From contig CAJVPJ010000018.1 of the NCBI GenBank assembly GCA_910592205.1, positions 1-64,000 on the forward strand: DNA of 64,000 bases, read 5' to 3'. A model generated the notes under the pieces. That model was given only the letters and a program-made list of their open reading frames with translations. It had not been told where the DNA came from and did not search any database. This DNA comes from Paraglomus occultum. Lineage: Eukaryota > Glomeromycota > Glomeromycetes > Paraglomerales > Paraglomeraceae. The position numbers were made by a program, and so were the translations under genes. This document shows, piece after piece, positions 25,453 through 37,504 of this stretch (within the stretch, counting starts at the first letter, position 1; the number at the start of each line of letters is the position of its first letter).

Positions 25453-25565
25453 AGGGAAAGGCTAAAGCGGAGCAGAACGTGATCCTGTATTTGCAGTTTT
25501 ATTGGCTGCCATACAAATTTGACCAATGGAATTGCGAGGGATCTGCTCCGCTTTAGACATGCCCT
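25453..25565. mobile_element. Small MITE-like element (about 113 bp)
   Basis: The left end AGGGAAAGGCTAAAGCGGAG plus CAGA and the reverse complement of the right end, AGGGCATGTCTAAAGCGGAG plus CAGA, match at 20 of 24 positions. The inner region holds a further ATTGG...CCAAT inverted pair. T-rich flanks on both sides could be a target duplication but are low-complexity. No coding capacity. Confidence 0.65.
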
Positions 25566-25959
25566 TTTTTTAGAAATGATCTTATTCTTGTACTTACTTG
25601 TGTTATAACTCCGTCACGGAGTTGGTTATGACTTCGTTACACAAAACCGTTATGTCGAGCTAATATAATGCTAAACTCAATTAGTCGGATCCGTTATATC
25701 GCTGTTTTATATAAAATTTGACCCGTTATGTCGACACTTTCGCTGTGTGGCTATATAATTTTTTCTTGGCATTTAACTCGTGTAACGCCTCATTACGATA
25801 AATTGCTTGGCAAGTTTCCTGTTCAGCCCTAGTCGATAGTATTGATATATATACTAATCATGATTTTGGTCTATTTACTGCTTGTCGATAATCTTCACGG
25901 CAAACATGCGTACGGTTGATCAATAAATACAGTAAACGCATTAGCGCTGCTATTGCACA

Positions 25960-26973
25960 ATGCGATTCCAAGTTGTGGACTTGAGTAAAAAGAAGCCTGA
26001 TGGCAGTTATCTATTTAAAGATGTTTCGATTTCGTTAAGAGAAAGGGAGATTATTACCATCACTGGTCCAAGTGGAGTGGGGAAGACAACGCTACTGAAA
26101 TGTATTGCTGAGCTAGTTGTTTTTGAAGAAGGAAAGCTTTATTTAGACGATAAGTCTCCTGAACAGTACGATATTCCTCTTTGGAGAACACGCGTCATGT
26201 ATGTTCCCCAGCGTCCCGGTAAATATGTAACACTCTACCTCATCTTGACGTTTGTCAATATTTAACATGGCCCATCGTTATTCCAAAGTTATCATGCCTG
26301 GCACACCATTTGCATTTCACGAAAAAATTCGATCTTATGCCGCTCTAAAAAAGAACCGCAGTGCTCATGAAGATCCGGTAAGAGAAATTTGTATTAGCTA
26401 GTGTTTGTTGCTAACTGTCCTAGTAACCATATTTCGAATACAAATAGATCGAAATATCAGCGAGGTGAGATCATATATGACAACATGCTTTGTTACATCG
26501 GTCACATTATTAATTAATCCAACCATAGATGGGGTATAAACGAAGAGCTCTGGCACAGTGATTGGAATCGGCTTTCTGGCGGAGAAATGCAACGAATCAT
26601 GCTTGCTCTCGCCTTATCCTGTAAACCAGATGTTTTGCTTCTCGATGGTACGTAATTCGTATATTAGGGTTTAACAGCAACTTTAGAGGTTCACCTTAGT
26701 TGCGTCTGATACGGAATTAGGTCTTAACCTCCAAGTTTAATACTCATTGTTAATCACTTTCATTACCTATGTGGATAATAATCTAAAGAACCAACATCAG
26801 CACTCGATTCTGAGACTTGTTTCTTGGTAGAAGAATCTTTGAAAGAATATGCCTGCATCTGGGTAACACATGACCGAGAACAAGAGAGGCGAGTCGCACA
26901 CAAAACGTTGCGACTAGAAAAGCAAGACAATGGTCTTGACAATAGAGGAGGTGAAGCTATCATTAACATATAA
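25960..26973 (+). CDS. Stand-alone ABC ATPase, FetA/YbbL-like
   Basis: Single nucleotide-binding domain with no membrane segments. Five exons: 25960-26218, 26289-26377, 26448-26464 (17 nt), 26529-26647, 26789-26973 (669 nt, 222 aa). Walker A is GPSGVGKTT (about 36-44), the Q-loop is YVPQRP, the ABC signature is LSGGE (about 137-141), Walker B is DVLLLDEPTSALD, and the H-loop is IWVTHD. The spacing and the block VIMPGTPFAF resemble bacterial FetA/YbbL, the ATPase of a FetAB (YbbLM) exporter linked to iron or oxidative stress. No permease gene lies nearby, so a FetB-like partner would have to be elsewhere. Substrate unknown. Alternative: another small soluble ABC ATPase class. The ABC call is firm; the FetA assignment is by resemblance. 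Confidence 0.87.
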
Positions 26974-27470
26974 AGTAGACGTTGCATGTTCAAATATTAA
27001 AGAGTCGCAGCTTCTTAGTCAATATAATGAGACTGATGCGGATGGGGATAGTCAACAGGTCAGCATACAAGTTTTTGTCAATAAAGAGTGTTACCAGTCG
27101 AGTAAACAATGATAAATTGCGTTCGCCTCATTACCTTCAGTGATGGTTATGCAACCTGCCTTTAAAGCCATCAATATTGGATAGGATAAGCTAATTTATT
27201 CAAATGATTAACCGACAAGAATGTACAATTTCGTTTACCACCAAGTATAATCTCTGCTAACAATTATGCCTGTTCCTGTAATAAACTTTTTACAATGACA
27301 GAACCGTAAAAAATACTACCGTATTGCGGGACTGTAGGTCTTTGTGTGAGAACTGGATATACGATGCGACAAACAAGCATAGATCAATATTTTAACCAAT
27401 AAATGAATAAAGTATCAGAATCACGTGAATTTACTATGCTCACACGTTTTGCATTATTATTATTATTATT

Positions 27471-27520
27471 CCCTAAATGCACGCTCTCACACTTACGGTC
27501 CCAAGGGCGTGCATTTAGGG
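27471..27520. repeat. Inverted repeat, perfect 14-bp arms
   Basis: Arms CCCTAAATGCACGC (27471-27484) and GCGTGCATTTAGGG (27507-27520) flank a 22-nt loop. The sequence after the right arm (AGAGTTTACTGTA) matches the terminus fragment at 2231-2256. This is probably a solo or folded end of a small DNA transposon family. Confidence 0.6.
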
Positions 27521-28789
27521 AGAGTTTACTGTATATATAACGCTGAGCCTTGTTGTATACGATCTTTTTCTATAAAACTTTTTAATCAATCCAAAACTAC
27601 CATCATATTTAATTATGATACTTCCATAATAACTAAATAACCACAAATTACCAAATACAATTAAAATCAAATAGTAGCATTATTTTTATTCTGACCACCC
27701 GCGTTGTCACAAGTAATCTTTTCACTTTATTCAATCTCTTAATTCCATCGAATACCATGCTCAGTGTACCGTTTCTTCTTGCAATGACTCTGGTCTGTTT
27801 AATGTTGTCAGTCAGTTTTTCAACATTTCTTGCAAGAGAGCAAAGTTTGGTCTGCAAGAAGAAGAAATGAAGAAGAATTTAAACAAATTAGCGCATGTCA
27901 TTATTTTTAATTTTAAAATATTATGTCCATATTTGCCATACTGCTTGGGTCAGAACACACACAGTAAACTTTCTAGTTTTTCCTCGACATCTGTAATAAT
28001 TTGTCTCACAGGATGTCACGGATCAAGATTTCGCTGTTGTCTGTTATTGGTGCCTTTTCCAACATTTGTGTCTATATTTATCTTACCTGCGTTTGTGCCA
28101 TAGTAATAGGATAGGGCTTTGTAGTAGAATTGGCCGGGTTACAGTATCTGCTTTTGGTATTTTTCCAACATACCTCATATTAATATTTACTTCAGTTGTA
28201 ATATTTGTGCTTCTTCAATATGGTCAATTAAAATGTAATGCTTTTCCCTGCTTTGTCAGAAGAGGAATTAAAAAAATTAATATATTAATCCATTGAACTT
28301 GAATTGAATATTGATAATAATAAGAGTTTTCACCAATATACATTATAAGTTTATCCTAGCACCAAACAGTTTAATGATGATGACATTTCGTTTCTGTAAA
28401 AGCAATAATAATAAGTTTTTCAGAAAAGGTTTCAAGATAATTATAATTTGAGTAAGTTTGAGAGAAGTTAAAAGAAGTTTAAAGTATATATATACTTATA
28501 TACTTTTCCGAATACATCATGACATAGACTCGTGCATAAACTTTTGTGGCTTACAGTGTTCAGAAATAGAAACTATTTATATTGGCAGTTACGTAGTTGA
28601 TCATTGTGCAACAACTATCATAGCAATCAACATGATTAATTATAATACTTCATTCGATAGCTTTCTTTGATTATCCTGTCAATGTCACCAACAATGTGTT
28701 ACCATTCATCTGCAGCTGAAATGCAATAGATTTATTAATCAAATTTTAATATGGTATTCTTTCTCTGTTGTTTCAATAACGAATTTACA

Positions 28790-29060
28790 CCTGCGCCTCA
28801 TCGATTTTACTATATGCTTTCTGGAACAGCATCTCATTCCTCTTCATAAATTAGTTAAATTTTTCTAATTTTGCGGCATTTTTTTTTGACGTTTCTTTTA
28901 ACAATATTCAATAGAATAGAATTTAAATTAGAACTGTTTGCGGGCCAGTCCATAAGATTTGGAACATTTTTACTAAGAAACGTTTGGGCAAGGCGACTGG
29001 TGTGCTTAGAAGCATTATCTGTTGAGGCCGCCAGTGCCTGCCCATTAGTCCACGATGTGC
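28790..29060 (-). pseudogene. Tc1/mariner-like transposase C-terminal relic
   Basis: The minus strand near 29020-28900 reads QDNASKHTSRLAQTF, SKNVPNLMDWPANSSNLNSI and then NIVKRNV. This is the second-Asp block and the DLNPIEN-type block of Tc1 transposases. Frame breaks occur on both sides. The N-terminal domain was not found. Confidence 0.78.
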
Positions 29061-30168
29061 TTTTCTAGAATTTCTACATAAACGCTGCGTTCATAATGTT
29101 CAAAATTTACGCAATTTCAAGTTTACGCGAATTTTTTGCCAAACAATTTCTTTACACATTGTATTGTGACATAATAATAATCCAGCAAATGATATAGATA
29201 TAGATATTCTTGACCATTAGTATGATCATTATAAAAAACATGAAAACAAAAACAAAAACGAAAACACTTTTAGCCAATAGAATTGGTTATAATTGCCTCC
29301 TAATCAGTTATTAATCACTGGTGTAATCACTCAACAAGCTTTCTTTTCTTGCCTTGTACTGAGTAAGCAGATAAAGCTGCATTAAGTAGGTGTGTTCTGC
29401 TCTTCATAAAAGGCTTATGTAATCACTAACTTATTATTATAAAAGTTTTCATGAAGTCTCACGAAATTTTCACATATTATTGTTATTTTCGCAAAAAAAG
29501 TTGAACCAAAATTTGTGTGACTGCAGAAATTTGACAGCCATTAATATATAATAAGCATGGTAAAAGGAGGAATTTATCAGTACATGAAAAAATGAAGCAT
29601 CTTCTGAGTTATGTGTTAGAAAACCATCATTTTACTATTTTTTTTCCAGAACTGTTTCACATGATAACGCAATGATGGGTCTGTTAAGGCCATCGTAATC
29701 GGGAAACACTGGTCAAATGCTTTAATGTGAGCATTCTCATGTTTGCCATCAGAAATTTTGACATCTTTATACCCAATTCTAAATTGTGGGTGACATTATT
29801 ATATTTTCTTGTAACTGGTACTGTGTTTTGTAAGTTTTCAAGAAATCGAGTAACATTGATAGACTGTGAAAGAATAAGCATTAGGTGTAGAAGTATTGGT
29901 ATTGAAAAGAAACTCCCATGTCAGTGTGACAAAAGTCTACAAATTATGAAAACTTTACTCAAGAAAATTTTAACAGTATGTTTATTATTACTATTATGTA
30001 AATATTGTTATTCTCTAATGACAATGATAATAATTAAATTGTAAGTTAATATTAATGTTCCAGATTTACACACAATGCAAACTGTTTTATATCATCAATT
30101 CAAGAATCAAGATTTTTTCCTTCTCTCTTATTATTATTTTCGCAAATCTCCTGAAATTTGCAAATACA

Positions 30169-30260
30169 CAGTGACATTCGATATAACAAAGGCCACGGTT
30201 CCGACCAGCTTTTCCATTAAAGCGAGAGATCCGTTAAATCGAGTCTTTCAATACCGGATA
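30169..30260. repeat. Terminus of a pogo/Tc1-type DNA element
   Basis: CAGTGACATTCGATATAACA followed by AAG and then GCCACGGTTCCGACC matches the left end of the element at 59442 (CAGTGAACCTGGATATAACA, AAG, GGTCCGTTCCGACC). A diverged, apparently solo end. Confidence 0.5.
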
Positions 30261-30475
30261 ACAAGCTATGTAGTACTCCGTATATCAAGTAATCGATTGA
30301 TAAAATATTTTATACAAACACCTATGTTATTAATTTTCGCGAGTCATGTCTGCCTTTCAAACAAATAAAATTGCCGTTATTATTAAAATTATCCAACTTG
30401 TCTTATCACGTGACGCAACACTAGTACAATTCCTTCAATTTTAACTGGTGGACGTACATGCAGTAAATAATAATT

Positions 30476-30700
30476 GTGACAGATTAAAACGAGATCGGAT
30501 TAAACCGAAATTTTTTCTATTTTAGTATGAAAATTATAAAAATTTTTGGGGGATAATTTTTAGTCTTTTTTGAGGAATTGGGTTAGGATTTAGGATACCA
30601 TTTGTTAGTAAAAGAGTATATGTGGGTTTCAAGGCATTCAAAGGAAACCCAAAAGACCCCAAAATTTTCGTTTTAATCCGATTTCGTTTTAATCCGCCAC
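30476..30700. mobile_element. MITE with TIRs of about 40 bp and 7-bp target duplication
   Basis: The left end reads GTGACAGATTAAAACGAGAT then CGGATTAAA. The reverse complement of the right end reads GTGGCGGATTAAAACGAAAT then CGGATTAAA, and similarity continues into CGAAAWTTT. The element is flanked by AATAATT at 30469-30475 and again at 30701-30707, a direct target-site duplication. Length 225 bp, no ORF. A 7-8 bp duplication points to an hAT- or Mutator-like source (inference). Confidence 0.82.
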
Positions 30701-33700
30701 AATAATTATTGTATTACATTGTTAGAATCATATGATCAACAGTGTGTCACTAAACATCACATCATACGATATATGTCATCATTAAGTCATACGATATAGC
30801 GTAGACATCATCATACGATCAAAACCAACTGTTACTACTGTCTCAGGTTACTCACACAAAAAATATTGAGTAATCAAATAGTAATGAAGAGAATTTAATA
30901 GCATCAACAATTAGAAACCCAAAATTGCCCAAGTCCGATGTGAATTTACGTAAGCATAACAACTTTCTTTTCGAATTACGAGAACAATGGTAGATGGGTT
31001 GTGTATGTGCACATTTCGAACTATGGTTTTATACAGATGATGTATCATTTCTACTTGAACAACAGATTTATGTTCAATCTCACTTTTTTAGAGTATCCAA
31101 TTTGGTTGTGTGAATTACGGGTCAGGGATTTTCTTATTTCGGTTAGATCATTTAGTAACGTTACACGATGCTCTCCACATTATGCATTGGCTTGATCGAG
31201 TAATTATGCAGAACACAAAAAAAAACAAACTTTCACTCATCGATGGGAGGAAAAAAAAGCTTGTAAAAGTGGACAGACGTCACCGTACGGCTGAAAGATT
31301 CTAGACTAAACGTTTGGAACATAAGATTATTTGCGCTGATTGTCAGTGGTTTTTGTCCTTTTGCTGCATGATATACTGTGTGATGTTGCTTTGTCCAATA
31401 ACTCGATACTAGCGTAAGATTACAAATCATATTTAAAAAATTTTTCCTTTTGTATTGATAACATTTTCTCATGCAAAAAAATAAGTTGAAAGACAATAGC
31501 AAATACTCCGGTGTATAGCAACTTAAAATTGGCCACTCTCTATAATGTAATATAATATATTTTGTAGTATGCTGACAGTTTTATATATTGCGAATGTAGA
31601 AAACGCAGATTCTATGACAAAAGTAATGAAGGCATGAATAAATTAGCGGGGGGGGCACTAATCGAGTGATAATAGGCCAATGGTTATTTCTGATTTGTGA
31701 TTGGACGTCGAAGTAAGACAGAGTTATCATTTAAGATATCAATCGAACTTTACCTTATCGTGAACTTGGTTATGCGGAATTCTGGCTGTAGAGACGTAAT
31801 CGTCAAAGAACCGAATTTCTATAAATAAAGGAAGGTCATTAGCCAAATTTTGGTTTAGATAAACATCATACAATGCATTCCTATTATGGTAAGCGAGAAG
31901 ATATCGGTGATCAGGATGGTAAATCAGGAGTGGAAACAATAAGTAACAGAGCAAGCAGTCTGTCGAAACGATAGCAAGGACCAGAATATGAGAGGTTTAC
32001 CATTCAGCCAGTTGGGAATATAAAAATTCGTTAATATTTCATTGTCACATGATGTTGACTGTAGTGAATGCTGAACTAGAGCCTCTCAGACCGGATAGAT
32101 GACCATTCCGACTGTAATATTTCTTATCTATTTATCTGTCTGCACAGTTACGCTGTATCAATGCTATCATGTAATCAAATAATTGGCGCTTGCAATCTTT
32201 TTTTCCTCAGTCTTCAAAATTTATCTTCCCCCCTGTTGTTTATCCAATAGCATGTGAATATTTTGCCATTCATCCAATAAGCACTCCCTAGTCGATCACC
32301 ATGCGAGATGTGTGCAGTGTCAATCACTCTGACGGATGTCCATATCAGTGCGCCTTACGTGCTACACAGGGGAAACAAGCATTTGAATTTTCAGCGTAGT
32401 GGAACGTTGGAAGCTGATAAGCTGTCCGCAGAGAGCGTGTGTGAGAGTGGGAAGGCAGACTGTGGGAGTGTTTGTAAGTTGGTATATTTATGGATATATC
32501 GAATTTTATTATCATGGGTTAACAGGTTTTTTTACGATACAGTACTATTTATATGTTAATACTTACCGAATAATCGAATTATTGTCTGTGTTATTGTGCG
32601 ATTTTCATCTTACATTGTGAACTTGAGGGGTTGATACTGGCAACAGAAATGGCGCAGGATGCAATATTGTTGTATTGCATATGTCATTTGTATCGTAAAT
32701 TTGTATGAATACTTGTATATAGTTGTATGTGGCTAGCGATATGGTTGTTTGTTATCGATGAGTGATTTAAATGGGGGATAAATACAAACATTAGGAGATT
32801 GTACAGATAACAAAACTTGAGGCAAACAACGAGAGTAACAAGGGATTACCCTTTACTATTGTGGGGCAACAAAATGGTTCTGATAAACAGGGAAAACACT
32901 CGTAGCGAATACAATACTGGTGTAAAACTGGTATGACTAAATTAATGTGAAGACAATGACGTAAAACTTGGCAAAAATTGAGATGAAACTCGTCGGCTCC
33001 ATATCTATGATCGTTATCAGCGAGCAAATCAACGAGAAAATTTTTTGAGAGATCGCTTATCCGGAGGTTATTTCCCCGGAGAGAATCTATTGGCTAAGGT
33101 TCATGATCATGGAAATTAATCAAGTATCTATAACCGGTGGGCACACGTGAATACGCTATCAATCGCCGACTCTACTCTGAACGTTAAAAATGCTGAATGT
33201 ATTGGTTATATGCAATCTTGAGGTTGCTAATTTTTCATTTTTCAGGCTGAGCCAATTCATTTTCCTATTCGTTAATCACCATATTACCCAGATCGATACA
33301 ATACAATGCGTTCTGGCTTTGAACGCATACAAACAAATCCCATGTTTACTGCTGTATGTGGCATACAAAGAAAAGTTTAATGAGTATGGTTTCTAACATT
33401 TATGCGTTCCTTTTTATTGTTATAGGACGATTATATGAATAGTCCGTTGTCTAACCTGATTTTGAATTAACGCGGCTGAGACATCAGACAAATTGTGTTG
33501 GTGTGCTTGTAAATTGCCCTCTAGCCGAATAAAGGGCATTGAATGGCAATGAATGTCTATTAATAAAAAAACCCTTAATATTATGTTACATATCATCGGC
33601 TAATCGTCTGGCCGTTCACATGACATTATTATCAAACAAGATTACCAAATTTAGCTATTGGGCAACGTTATAGTGGGCGTATATTTCTTAAAGAAAACGA

Positions 33701-34743
33701 TCACGTGTAAATAATAAGTATCAGTTTGATGTTAATCACCAATCAATTTGTTATTTGTCTTTTGTTGATAGGATACACGACTATGACATATAGGGGGTTA
33801 AAGGTCAATGCGAGGATAAATAAAGTAACGAGGCATTAAATGTAACCATATAGTATAACCATAATAGTAATAATAACGATTATTTTGGAGGAAGACTTTT
33901 GTTTTGTGTACAAGCGGGAAATGTTGGCCAATGAGACATAAGCATTGACGAATGTTATCAATTAGATAGATGTATAGTATGGATAGCGATAGCAGCAAAC
34001 AACACACCTGGACATCTATACATGCGCATTGATATCTGTTCTGTTTGTGCATCTTTAACATTACAGCAATGCTTTTAGCAAATATGTCATTGTTATTATT
34101 GTTATTATTAAACATACCCACAGCATAGGCATATACACATAACTTCTGTTTATCTCGAAGTATCTTAATATCGTGGGTATTCCAATTAATTAATTTAATT
34201 CGTTGAATGCAAATAATACAAATAAAATGCCGTTCCAAGAATCTCAGAATGAAGACAGAGATAAAGTAAAAAAGGTGTATATATTACACCAGTTTTGAGA
34301 AACAAGAAAATAAATTATAACTATAATTTAAATGGCGTGATAAGGGCGCTGCTTAAAGTGTCTAGATGGGCGGGTTTGTGAGATATACTATCAGCGATTG
34401 GTGCAAACTATGTCTTTTCATCAGTGTCATTGGCCAACGGTTTATCATGCTATCACAATACCCTATTATTTTTCCTTATCTCTTTTATATCTAGTTAATT
34501 TGTTCCCTTATTTATCAATTATTCCCGCAGAATAAACTTCACGACAGAGGGGTCTGTTTGTACAGCATGTGTATTAAAACAAAGGATAGTGGTCGAACTG
34601 GCGAGACTTTGGTGAGTGCAAAGCTGTAATGTCTCATCTTGGGATGTGGTGATAGCCGTCATGTTATGGCCTTAATAAAACGCCTTATTTCTGATTTCAG
34701 CTTTTCAGATGGAATGCTGGGGTTGGAAATTTTTAATGTGCGC

Positions 34744-34771
34744 TTATCGTACGATTAAAATCGTACGATAA
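34744..34771. repeat. Perfect palindrome, 13-bp arms
   Basis: TTATCGTACGATT and AATCGTACGATAA are separated by AA. Each arm contains the self-complementary ATCGTACGAT. No repeat partner is visible elsewhere in the window. Confidence 0.7.
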
Positions 34772-36109
34772 ATTTGTATGCCAATCAAAGCCATTATTAG
34801 TCATTCATAACATTTCTGAGACGCAGCAAACGAGTGATCATGATTGGGATAGATAGAATTTATTTTCACGTGACCATATTCAAAAGTTTTCACATGGGAA
34901 AAAGAAAACTTTTCCGCATGGTAAAGATAATTAATTCTGTGTGTATGTATAAATATTATATTATCACATTAAAGTTGTGTTTATATCGACATGTTCATTA
35001 TTGCTTGTGATTGCCTGCACCTAAAAGTCTTACGACGCGCACCAGTTGTTAGTGAGCAAGGACTGAAATGTACTATACCGCTCTTAGTGTTAGGGAGCAT
35101 GGTGTATGTAATTTTATTGCTAATACAAACGAATGTTTCGGTTGACGGGAAGCAACATTAGTTAATGATAATTTTTCCTCTGCGCAAATCAAAGTATATA
35201 TACAGGCATTCCAAATTTTCCATTTATTACCCGAAGTGTTATCTGATCCGTATCAGTTGAACCGAGCATGGCTTTTATGCACGCTTTCTGTGGAGGATGG
35301 TTTGGGGCGTAGCTGTTATTATTGCTATTATTACTATTGATAAATTTGATTTATATCATGCGATCACAAGTAAATAGCCGCCAATATATGATAAATAAAC
35401 ATATAAACACTGTTGATTATTAATTACAGCACAATGGCATATATTCAGCTGAATTGAATTAACCTATTCTTTTTTCTTTGAATTTTTTTATACATGCATT
35501 TATTCATTCTCGACATTGTTCTGTATATATTATATCATATTTATATTGATTATACTATTAAATTATTATATGCAATACAATCGAATCCCTATCTCCTGAT
35601 TAAAAAAAAAATTAAAATAAAAGCTACCAAGCTGTCCATCGCCCCCGTCCAACACTTCAAAAAGTGTCTCAAAAATTTTTAAAATCAAAACTTTCACCTT
35701 TCGCCTATTCACCTTCTGAAACGTCACTTGTAAATATAATATTAATAAGGTGACTCTTAATATACAATCAACTAAAATACACCAACTTACTTGCTCGCGG
35801 CTACAGCATACAATTAATCCACTATTGTTATCGCTCAAACAGCCATTTCCAAATCACACTTCACATACAATAACAACTCTTAACGTCAGAGGCGCGTCTC
35901 TTATTCCTTCATTCGGAAAAGGAAGCCATTCCTATTATCATACCACTCATACCTGGTAACATTAATATTGTCAACTCTTCTCCCAAGTTCTCGTGCCCAA
36001 ATCTTTATTGTTCCATAAATACGCTTTCGATTTACAACTCACCCAAAAACCATTTAATTGACGTACGGACGATCTCAGAAACACAAACAACCATACTCAC
36101 TCTATCAAC

Positions 36110-37504
36110 ATGCCATACTCGGCTCCCGACCAAAACCCAATCAACATGCTCGTAACGTCAGAAAGGCACAGAACGAGAAAAGACGTCAGAGATATTCACT
36201 CCACATCCCCACTTTCTGTCTCACCACGGCCTCGAAGATCAAATTCAGAAACATGCCCCCCCAAAATCGACCTCAAAGCCTGTATGTCCGTTTTAGAAGC
36301 CTGCGAAGATATAATCCGAAAACAAAACGGTGAAATAGTAAAATCTTCCCTAAAAAAAGCAAAGTCGGCTCCAGTCACACCTACCTGTCCCAAGACTGTC
36401 CATTTTGATGAGAACGATCTCGAGCATATAAAATGGTTCTTTGAACAAGAGAAACCAAGAGCAGTCAGCGCTGAGGTATCGTCAGAAGAAGAGTTCTCAT
36501 CCGATGATTCCGAAACTTCTTTGTCAGAAGACGAGGAAGAACTCGAACTCGTTATTTCCTTACCCAACTTTCCGCGCATTACAACAATGCACAGTTCAAA
36601 ACGAGTTTTTCTGGAAAAGGTTTATCTTTCCCCTGATAGACGCGCACTGATGGGGCGTATTCACGTCCGAAATCTGGCATTTCAAAAATCAGTGTCCGTC
36701 AGATATTCTTTCGACTTTTGGCAAACGTATTCGGAGATATCTGCCACATATTCTGAAAAGGCCCCAGATCGCAAGAACAGCAACTTTGATGTATTTGTCT
36801 TCTCCATTGAATTCATAGATAATTCTCGTAATCCGATAGACGGCCGTACCATGTACTTTGCCGTCAGGTATAACGTGAATTTAACCGATTACTGGGACAA
36901 TAACAACGGATCCAACTATCAAGTAGATTTTAAGCGTGTCCAACGAGAGCCCGTCAAGTCAAAATTTCGAAAAAGTGCATACAGAGTGAGTAAGAGTCAG
37001 TACAAGACGAAAAAAGAGGCGCCTATTAATGAAGAATTTGCTCGCTCACCCCCATCGGTTGTATCACTTTGTTACACGTCTTCGAATGCAAAGAAGAAGT
37101 TTGTCATGAACAGGTATAACATTAATGATTCGTTGTCCGCGGCGATGACCACTTCTAGACCGAAATCGTTACAACCAACACGCTGCGACGGGGATGCAGA
37201 AACTCAGAGGCCTGGGGCCTCTCGTCAATTATCATCATATAGCCCTCCAACCATCTCTTACGTTAACAACGAATTGAATAAGGCATTCTTCCCAGTTAAC
37301 CGTATTGAGCCCAGCGTAGAGTCAAACAACCAATGGGATTTCGGAAAACATGGCAAGATGACAACTTCTACTCCAATCGCCATCCCATCAAAACCAGCAA
37401 TTGGATCGACATCTTATTTCGAGCTTGTTGAACGATATTGCTTCTTCCAGGGTACACGTACAGGATCATATGCTAATTCCCCCCCAATCGGAGCTTCTTC
37501 ATAA
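36110..37504 (+). CDS. PP1 regulatory (glycogen-targeting) subunit with CBM21 domain
   Basis: Predicted adaptor that brings protein phosphatase 1 to glycogen and activates glycogen synthase (Gac1/Pig/PPP1R3 family, cytosol). 464 aa, one exon. An N-terminal basic Ser/Pro region is followed by KSAPVTP and an RVxF-type PP1 docking site, TVHF (96-99), in PKTVHFDEND. An acidic stretch (about 124-148) precedes the CBM21 domain (about 155-274). The domain shows FLEKVYLSPDRRALMGRIHV, VRYSFDFWQTYSEI and a WDNNNGSNY carbohydrate-binding block. The rest is a disordered Ser/Pro tail. The start was chosen as the first ATG of the frame after an upstream stop. Intronless. The family assignment rests on the CBM21 plus RVxF combination. 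Confidence 0.9.
   Translation: MPYSAPDQNPINMLVTSERHRTRKDVRDIHSTSPLSVSPRPRRSNSETCPPKIDLKACMSVLEACEDIIRKQNGEIVKSSLKKAKSAPVTPTCPKTVHFDENDLEHIKWFFEQEKPRAVSAEVSSEEEFSSDDSETSLSEDEEELELVISLPNFPRITTMHSSKRVFLEKVYLSPDRRALMGRIHVRNLAFQKSVSVRYSFDFWQTYSEISATYSEKAPDRKNSNFDVFVFSIEFIDNSRNPIDGRTMYFAVRYNVNLTDYWDNNNGSNYQVDFKRVQREPVKSKFRKSAYRVSKSQYKTKKEAPINEEFARSPPSVVSLCYTSSNAKKKFVMNRYNINDSLSAAMTTSRPKSLQPTRCDGDAETQRPGASRQLSSYSPPTISYVNNELNKAFFPVNRIEPSVESNNQWDFGKHGKMTTSTPIAIPSKPAIGSTSYFELVERYCFFQGTRTGSYANSPPIGASS

Larger units (their letters stand above)
26974..36109. other. Long gene-poor region with transposon debris
   Basis: About 9 kb without a recognised host gene. It holds the inverted repeat at 27471-27520, a Tc1 relic near 28790-29060, a pogo/Tc1-type terminus at 30169, a MITE at 30476-30700 and a perfect palindrome at 34744-34771. 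A GC-richer patch at about 32290-32475 ending in a GTAAGT-like donor could be an untranslated first exon, but nothing ties it to a gene. ATT/ATTATT microsatellites occur near 27454-27470 and 34085-34110. The ORF at 33798-34238 (-) is low-complexity and unconvincing. Confidence 0.5.

Noticed and set aside
30757-30830. Repeated CATACGATAT motifs that might be a regulatory array
   Set aside because: Only three degenerate copies in AT-rich DNA; too little to support a function.
33798-34238. 146-codon minus-strand ORF
   Set aside because: Composition is driven by AT-rich simple repeats (poly-Asn and Tyr runs); no splice context or family resemblance.
36058-36333. Alternative-frame ORF at the start of the PP1-subunit gene
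   Set aside because: Overlaps the conserved frame, and its basic composition is a frame-shift artefact.
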